This document shows positions 61,103 to 64,000 of a DNA stretch of 64,000 nt, one piece after another. Origin of the DNA: Flectonema sp. DT1601. Its lineage: Eukaryota; Euglenozoa; Diplonemea; Diplonemida; Diplonemidae. Below the pieces are notes generated by a model. That model saw only the letters and a list, made by a program, of their open reading frames with translations, was not told where the DNA came from and did no database searches. The stretch covers positions 620,001 through 684,000 of the forward strand of contig OZ025783.1 of assembly GCA_964019425.1 (NCBI GenBank), in the 5' to 3' direction. Position numbers and translations under genes: made by a program. Positions within the stretch are counted from its first letter, which is position 1. Each line of letters opens with the position of its first letter.

Positions 61103-61965
61103 CCTGCCTGTCCTTCGTTAGTAAAGTTCGTGAAGAACTTCTTCAGGTTTATATTACAATTCTTATCCTTATTTTCATTTATTGTTGCAAAACTCCTTTC
61201 ATAGTTCCAGCATTGAGAACTTTGGAGTGCCCTCAGCCACTACTCGACTCCATTATCACTACTGAGAGTGATGAACTTCACCAGCCTCAGTAGTGATACT
61301 GGTTTCCACATTGTTAATATACTTTGTGCTGTGACACTTTGTCTAGTAATTGTTTTTATGTTTCTTCCCACTACACTAATTGTGTTTGACTTTTTTTTGT
61401 TTATTTCTTCTTAAGTCTACACTCCTATGTCATATGTAACTCGTGATGGTTCTCAGTGTCGTAGTTTCGGTTCATTGTGACAAGACACGTTAAGCGTTAG
61501 TCATGAGACCATTTTAACTCTCTCTTAATATTTTGCGTTTTCTTGTGACTTTTGTTTTTTTTAGATTGCCGTAACGCATTCCATTCTATCTCCATCTCTC
61601 TAGCCCAGGTTTTTCTTAGACTGATACTCCAATGCGCGAAACTTCCCTTTGAAGATAATAATCTTCTTATGGCTGAATGTCTGCTTTACATAGTCTTCAT
61701 CTTGTACTTGGTCTCACTGCTTATACACTGTGTGATCTTAATGAGATGAATGAAAAAAAAAGAGTAGTCACCTTTATTAACTACTGTAGAATTGTCTAGC
61801 AATGCGCCATCACGATTTCTTTTTTGTTGTGTTTCGATTTGTTTGATAAGTTTCTTTGTAACAATTACTCAGGTAGTTGTGATGGTTTAATAATTTCTGA
61901 TTCAAAGCAAACCATCGATAGTGCTGATTAACTAAATATCTGATGAGATAATATTATGTTTTCTC
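61103..61965. other. Intergenic region with strong 3' hairpins
   Basis: About 860 nt. TGAAGAA-C-TTCTTCA (61131-61145) lies about 30 nt after the stop, and the 13-bp hairpin at 61254-61298 follows. A frame at 61552-61749 is hydrophobic and lacks acceptor support close to its start. Confidence 0.45.
61254..61298. repeat. Perfect 13-bp inverted repeat (hairpin)
   Basis: Arms TATCACTACTGAG (61254-61266) and CTCAGTAGTGATA (61286-61298) are exact reverse complements with a 19-nt loop that can itself form a 4-bp stem (GTGA with TCAC). It lies about 150 nt after the stop of the coiled-coil gene, likely in its 3' UTR. The sequence is not low-complexity. Possible roles: 3' end formation, mRNA stability or protein binding. 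Confidence 0.8.
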
Positions 61966-61978
61966 AGTACAATAAAAG

Positions 61979-62488
61979 ATGGTTTTGACTGGAATGGTGA
62001 GTCACCACCATCAACATCATCACCACAACCACCGTCATGAAAATGGTGTGGGGAATGGATCGGTGTCGCGGTATGGAAAAATGAGTCAGCCGACTGAAAT
62101 GAATAGCGGAAATCATCATCACCATCATCATACCCACCGTCACCATCACCATCACAATAGCCATCATAAGAAGCATACTAAATCAGATAGTCGTAAACAA
62201 CTTAGTGATGATTCCCAACAGGGATCAGGTCAGGGATCAGGTCCTGTACCGCCATCAATATTTGCTGATATGATACCTGACGATAGTCCTTATAAAGGAC
62301 TCGATCCTATTTACATGCAAGATGATCCATACAAAATCGGTACTCTCGAAAACGATTATCAAACACCCGATCTGCTTAAAGAAGCTCCGAGTCCGATATT
62401 TCATCCGATAGAGTTCCTTCACACACCACTAGGTCCTTATGCAGCATCTGTTGTACTTGGGTCAGCAGTTATGGCTGTTGGCGTATAA
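61979..62488 (+). CDS. His-rich protein with hydrophobic C-terminus
   Basis: 169 aa. Two His clusters (HHHQHHHHNHRH and HHHHHHTHRHHHHH) in the first 65 residues could bind Zn2+, Ni2+ or Cu2+. A polar middle has three short DD/DP-Y motifs (DDSPYKGLDP, DDPYKIG), and the last 20 residues are hydrophobic (GPYAASVVLGSAVMAVGV), possibly a tail anchor. The acceptor TTCTCAG ends at 61967, 11 nt before the ATG. His-rich tracts arise easily from CAT/CAC repeats, so metal binding is a suggestion only. No family recognised. Confidence 0.65.
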   Translation: MVLTGMVSHHHQHHHHNHRHENGVGNGSVSRYGKMSQPTEMNSGNHHHHHHTHRHHHHHNSHHKKHTKSDSRKQLSDDSQQGSGQGSGPVPPSIFADMIPDDSPYKGLDPIYMQDDPYKIGTLENDYQTPDLLKEAPSPIFHPIEFLHTPLGPYAASVVLGSAVMAVGV

Positions 62489-62530
62489 AAGTGAACATTC
62501 ACAGAGTGCCTCACAACGTGTTTATGTTAG

Positions 62531-62579
62531 AACCTCGTCAATTGAAAAATCCCTCAAAAAGTCCTCAGTTACCGAGGTT
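62531..62579. repeat. 7-bp inverted repeat in 3' flank
   Basis: AACCTCG (62531-62537) and CGAGGTT (62573-62579) flank 35 nt, about 40-90 nt after the stop of the His-rich gene. Length alone is not significant; it is listed because similar hairpins follow several genes. Confidence 0.4.
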
Positions 62580-62775
62580 GTGTTTAGTTATTTGTTACAC
62601 CGCCATTAGTTTATCGAGATAATAGAGAAGTGACTGCTGAATTCATAGTTATTTATTATTAGTTACTTAATAGGAACCGTATGACTTGTCAGAGATGTGT
62701 GATGTGTTATAGAAACTCTGATAATAATACCTTAACACTTCATTAACACTTCTTCATTTAGAAGCAGCCATCAAT

Positions 62776-64000
62776 ATGGAAGGTTCGCCCTGTCAAGTTG
62801 CAGGCTGCTCAGGTCAGATGGTCTTTAGAACTGACCACACAAGAGGAGTGTTAGAAAACTTCTGCACAGAATGTTTTGTTTCTGGAGGTGATGGACTCGT
62901 CTACGATCACGATGATAATGAGGCTGGTGTAAAAATGTACATGAAACAAAATGACTTAGAAGGTGGTGTCTGGGGATTACTACATGGAGGCTCAGCACGA
63001 GGAAGACACGTAACAAATTTAAACGGAACAGAAATGGCTAGAAGAACACGTCTAGTAGAGGAAGTCCTCGACGACTTGTGTAAACATTATCGATTTGGTA
63101 CTTTTGAACGTCGTAAATCACAGCAGATATTTGAAGAATATTTAAACAATGAAGAGATGGTAAAGTTTATGGAGCATCGTCGATTTAACGCTCTCAGTTA
63201 TTCAACTTTAGTAGCGGCTGCTGTTCTTTTGGAAACATCAAACTCTCTACGACTTGGAATTTCATTTTTAGAACTCGTAAATTTAACTCACCACTCAGTA
63301 GCAACGGTTAATAAGGCTTACAGATCAATAAAAACATCACAAGAGGATGATGTTGTCAACGCTGATCAGATACCTCAAACACCAGCTAGTTGGAAACAAC
63401 AAGCGAATACAATAATATGTAGTCGACTTGATAAACAACTTAGAAACTTACTCGGAATGAATCAAAATAGATGGACTCCAAGTGATGATGTTTTACTTCG
63501 TTTAGATGAGATGGAAAATACTGAACTGGAAGAAAAGTATGGAATTGATGAAGACAAATTAAAGAACATTGCGACTCTGTCTCAAATAATAGTTAAAGCA
63601 ATAGTAGTAGTACAAGAACAACCACCAATAGACTTAGATTCTATGTGCGCAAGTACCATGTACATAGCTGCAACTCACTACGATCCGATTTGGACAGATA
63701 GAAATCAAACATCAAAACTCGCAAATGCAATCGCAGAAGCATTTACCCGTACCCATAGATGGATTATTTCAGGTATAGCCTTATGCAAGAATACTTTATA
63801 TCAATTAGCTAAGGAGACTAGCATTCTAACGCCAGTTCTCGCAGGTTCTCCGGTCCAGTTTGAAAATAATCAACACTTAGCACACACTCTAACATGCCTT
63901 GAAGGGTTGCTATTCAGATATGGTTGTCTTAAGGCTGGAAGTGTTGTTCAAAAAGCTCAAGTTGAACTCACACAGGTTGAGAAAACACGTGAAGCACCAC
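62776..64000 (+). CDS. TFIIB/BRF-like factor with zinc ribbon and cyclin folds (3' partial)
   Basis: Open from 62776 to the window end (408 codons, continuing). The N-terminus has a zinc ribbon C6-x4-C11...C30-x2-C33 (SPCQVAGCSG, then NFCTECF). Two helical regions look like cyclin repeats: FNALSYSTLVAAAVLLETSN followed by FLELVNLTHHSVATVNKAYR, and later DLDSMCASTMYIAATHYD followed by KLANAIAEAFTRTHRWII, each ending in a helix-turn-helix-like segment, as in TFIIB and BRF1. Such factors bridge TBP and RNA polymerase II or III at promoters. The divergence is high, as in euglenozoan TFIIB-like proteins. The acceptor TTCATTTAG ends at 62761, 14 nt upstream. Whether it is a Pol II or Pol III factor cannot be told from this part. 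Confidence 0.6.
   Translation, partial: MEGSPCQVAGCSGQMVFRTDHTRGVLENFCTECFVSGGDGLVYDHDDNEAGVKMYMKQNDLEGGVWGLLHGGSARGRHVTNLNGTEMARRTRLVEEVLDDLCKHYRFGTFERRKSQQIFEEYLNNEEMVKFMEHRRFNALSYSTLVAAAVLLETSNSLRLGISFLELVNLTHHSVATVNKAYRSIKTSQEDDVVNADQIPQTPASWKQQANTIICSRLDKQLRNLLGMNQNRWTPSDDVLLRLDEMENTELEEKYGIDEDKLKNIATLSQIIVKAIVVVQEQPPIDLDSMCASTMYIAATHYDPIWTDRNQTSKLANAIAEAFTRTHRWIISGIALCKNTLYQLAKETSILTPVLAGSPVQFENNQHLAHTLTCLEGLLFRYGCLKAGSVVQKAQVELTQVEKTREAP

Noticed and set aside
1-64000. Transposable elements, viral remnants and CRISPR arrays
   Set aside because: No reverse transcriptase, integrase, transposase or capsid-like frame and no terminal repeats were recognised; the only large array is the 54-bp repeat, which lacks spacers.

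Overview
This 64-kb window looks like nuclear DNA of a free-living protist. Twenty-six genes can be supported and all lie on the + strand; every minus-strand reading frame looks like a shadow of a + strand gene or of a homopolymer run. Five genes carry short GT-AG cis-introns (50-200 nt, donor usually GTATGT, acceptor usually AACAG). Most genes also have a 3' splice acceptor (pyrimidine- or A-rich stretch ending in AG) only 10-15 nt before the start codon, with no obvious upstream exon. One-way gene order plus acceptors hugging start codons is what spliced-leader trans-splicing of polycistronic transcripts looks like. Together with the cis-introns, condensin II, AP-4 and a kinetoplastid-like coiled-coil repeat protein, this suggests a euglenozoan, perhaps a diplonemid. 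That placement is inference; no spliced-leader RNA gene was found.

Layout. 1-14 kb: the 3' part of a voltage-gated K+ channel with a LIM-like zinc module, a three-CCCH-finger protein, a Pro/Thr-repeat membrane protein, a PHD-finger protein, a two-exon 65-aa protein, a four-finger RanBP2-type protein and a Ser/Arg-rich protein. 14-30 kb: a helical-repeat protein with a C-terminal PIN-like domain, an unknown hydrophobic-hairpin protein, a coiled-coil protein with a Mib-like C-terminal module, a large Ser/Thr-rich type I membrane protein, the AP-4 mu subunit and an EF-hand protein. 33-48 kb: a small type I membrane protein, a charged protein, a cyclic-nucleotide-binding-domain K+ channel, a cytochrome P450, condensin II subunit G2 and a BLES03/C11orf68-family protein. 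48-55.4 kb: one 2407-aa surface protein built from three copies of a module of seven Cys-rich repeats plus one GH16 domain; all three GH16 domains lack an intact catalytic motif. 56-64 kb: two small genes, a 20-copy 54-bp tandem array, a bacterial-type PhnD-like substrate-binding protein, a coiled-coil protein, a His-rich protein and the 5' part of a TFIIB/BRF-like factor.

Functional themes are membrane signalling (two K+ channels and four surface proteins), RNA or chromatin binding (zinc fingers, PHD, condensin II, TFIIB-like) and trafficking (AP-4). There is no operon-like functional grouping, as expected for one-way eukaryotic gene arrays. Intergenic DNA is rich in A and T runs of 10-34 nt and holds several perfect inverted repeats, the longest with arms of 12 and 13 bp. 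No transposon, retroelement, viral remnant, tRNA, rRNA or CRISPR array was recognised.
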